Source: Maea johnstoni (Eukaryota > Annelida > Polychaeta > Spionida > Magelonidae). From it: a DNA stretch of 64,000 nucleotides. Positions 62,082 to 64,000 of this stretch are shown here, piece by piece. Each line of letters opens with the position of its first letter. The first letter of the stretch is position 1. The translations under genes and the position numbers were made by a program. The stretch spans positions 14,307,445-14,371,444 of the forward strand of contig OZ012687.1 of NCBI GenBank assembly GCA_963942565.1, written 5' to 3'. The notes under the pieces are model-generated. The model saw nothing but the letters and a program-made list of their open reading frames with translations. It was not told the origin of the DNA and made no database searches.

Positions 62082-63214
62082 CATTGCAGGTTGTATTATA
62101 AGAGTTAAATACCTGACAGCCATCCACACAAGATTTTAGTTCACTGATCATAAGCTTCTAGCGGTTCATTAGATAGCTGGGAGGTCATGTAGACCCTCAA
62201 AACCTTTAAGCACACACACCTATTTTGTAAGGTCAAGTATTGATTTCGTTTAATATTGTATACTGTTCTATAAAATCTACAGACTACAGGTATTACATAA
62301 TCAGAATTCATAGGCAGTAATCAAACATCTCCCCATCTTATATGTAAGACCGTATCTCCATAGCAAATTATTCCACATTGATCAATAAAAGAAAATTGAA
62401 GAGTAGTAGCTAATATTGTTGGGGCATGTCAAGAATTGAAAATTGAGTATCCAAAACAGACAGTCATGGCACCTTGTGTGTTATATTTTCCATATTGAGC
62501 CGAGGGGGTAAAATATACAGAATTACAAAAAGCTAACAATCACATTTCTATTTGTTATGAAAATGTATTGAATCATAATCACACTAAAGAGAAAATTATT
62601 AAGAATTTCTAAATTTGTTAGAATTCATTGATACATACACTATTATTCCTGATCAAAATATTTAGTTTTCCTGATGGCTGTTTTTCAAGGGCTTTGTTTG
62701 GTGACGAAATAACACCTTGACACTCTACTGGATTAAAGTATATCACTAAGAGTCGCTAAGTGTTTTTCTGCACTTTTCTCCAATAAATCGTCAATTTAGC
62801 ACCACTAATTGATGGAATATTGCTAAGAGGGGCTTGTTCTGGTTTTATCCCGATAACAGGAACGCCTCTCTTGGAAGGAGTTAATTACTAATGGAGAGAT
62901 AGAGAGGCCTTCACTACTTATGTATGGATGGGGGGGGGGGGGGGTTGAGGGGTAATGGAGAAGTGAGAGTGGCGAAAGATTCATGTGTGATCTGCTAAAA
63001 GCAGCAGTGGAGAGGAAGAGGATTTTCCTGAGCTCCATCGTATCATCCTTCAGAGTAGTAGCTCCTTTGAAGCCCAATGTTGCATTGACCTGGTGCAGTG
63101 GTGCTTCTGAAGACTACAGCATTGAATCAGGTGTGAGTAGGTAACTGATTCTAAAACAGTACCTGTCCTATTAGAGATATCTATACATTGTTACCTGAGT
63201 TCATGATACTTTAG

Positions 63215-63406
63215 AATAAAGCATGAACTCCCAAAATAATTGAAGAAGGGTTGTTAAGTTTTCATTTCTAACTAGCACTTCTTCCTCAAATATTTTCCAA
63301 AAGATGGTTCAAAGAGAGAGAGAGAGAGATCCAGAGAGAGAGGGGGAGAGATATAGCACTGGAATAGTCAGGCTGCTTCTAGGTGATGCAGGCATGAATG
63401 GGTTAA
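63215..63406. mobile_element. TTAA MITE (family B), right end with (GA)n insert
   Basis: Right end GGCATGAATGGGTTAA. Internal CTTCCTCAAATATTTTCC resembles the family. A GA microsatellite (63311-63350) sits in the middle. Confidence 0.5.
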
Positions 63407-64000
63407 CTGATTATACTTAAGAGCTCTCTTTAATTTGTCACCTGCTGGGTCTACTATATAATTTACAAGTTTTCAAAATTAACTTATGAATAAAATAAGA
63501 ATTTACAACATATTTGAAGAGTATTTAGAGGTTAAAGTCTTTTAAAAATTTTGTCTTCTATTTTTCCAAAGGGTGCTTTTATAGCTTAAAAAATATCACC
63601 AAACATTCTGACCTTTTATGGCCTCTGCATGAATGTCTAGACGTAACAGCTGTTCCCAATAATCACTACCCCCATGGCTGATTGCCCCTCGCCATAGGAA
63701 AATAGAGAGGATGCTGGTAAACAAATAGCAATCGGGACTGCAACCACACTCTTAGGGTAAGATACTCAAGATTAAGGCATAAAGAAATGTTTATATTTCC
63801 TGAATGCTTTGATACACTGCCAGGAATTGGCACCTTTAAGACTGTCACGATACAATGCATTATCAATATTTTCTTAACGATGCAATATTTTAGAAATATT
63901 TTAAACTACACTTCCTGCCTCCATGTGACCTAATTTTGTTAGATTTAACACTGTCAGCTTAACAAATTTGGCTAATAACTAGGGGACTTCATGGTAACTG

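Larger units (their letters stand above)
46177..64000 (+). other. Presumed GNAI intron 1 (runs off the window)
   Basis: The stretch starts at the GT donor after the first GNAI exon. By eye I found no exon encoding the continuing AGESGKST motif, so the rest of the window is read as intron 1. It holds hAT-like MITEs, a tRNA-derived SINE, a ~3-kb inverted-end element, a 184-bp tandem duplication, a palindromic MITE and poly(C)/poly(G) runs, each listed separately. Outside these I see only unique AT-rich DNA: 46430-47850, 48110-48580, 50020-51020, 52085-55700, 59375-60765, 61055-61740 and 62085-64000. Exon 2 is only about 43 bp in this family and could have been missed. Confidence 0.6.

Overview
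The window is AT-rich eukaryotic nuclear DNA from a metazoan, most likely a marine invertebrate; I cannot name the species. It has two supported protein-coding loci, both only partly inside the window, and no operon-like gene packing. Most of the sequence is non-coding: many short non-autonomous DNA transposons, tandem repeats, microsatellites and poly(G)/poly(C) runs. The rest is unique AT-rich DNA in which I see no gene.

Genes. (1) On the + strand at 46059-46176 lies the first coding exon of a G-protein alpha-i subunit. It encodes 40 residues, with the Gly2/Cys3 lipidation site, the REVKLLLLG signature, and a splice donor inside the first glycine codon of the P-loop. I found no second exon by eye, so intron 1 would run to the window end (over 17.8 kb). 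(2) On the - strand at 35030-34621 is the 5' end of a gene with a probable CABIT domain (Themis/GAREM-like). Two coding exons are joined across an apparent intron of only 37 nt. Its upstream flank holds a perfect 16-bp palindrome made of two CRE half-sites.

Layout. 1-12 kb: a 360-bp duplicated module, Tc1/pogo-like, Harbinger-like, piggyBac-like and hAT-like MITEs, and a CT microsatellite. 12-34 kb: many copies of one ~225-bp Harbinger-type MITE and one ~210-bp TTAA-flanked MITE, a 445-bp fold-back element, an ~86-bp minisatellite split by a MITE, a TTAA-flanked element with an internally repeated end, AT microsatellites, and a possible regulatory patch near 29.5-29.85 kb. 34-41 kb: the CABIT gene, an ATT/ATC microsatellite, a duplicated module with three CACGTG boxes and a short telomere-like run, and a perfect 15-bp hairpin. 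41-64 kb: the GNAI locus, two tRNA-derived SINEs, seven copies of a hAT-like MITE in two subfamilies (most with visible 8-bp target duplications), and a ~3-kb element with inverted ends and repeated 15-mers near each end.

The two genes are about 11 kb apart and point away from each other (CABIT gene leftward, GNAI rightward). Nothing shows that they work together, although proteins of both families act in receptor signalling. I saw no CRISPR array, no functional tRNA or rRNA gene, and no retrovirus-like or capsid-bearing element.
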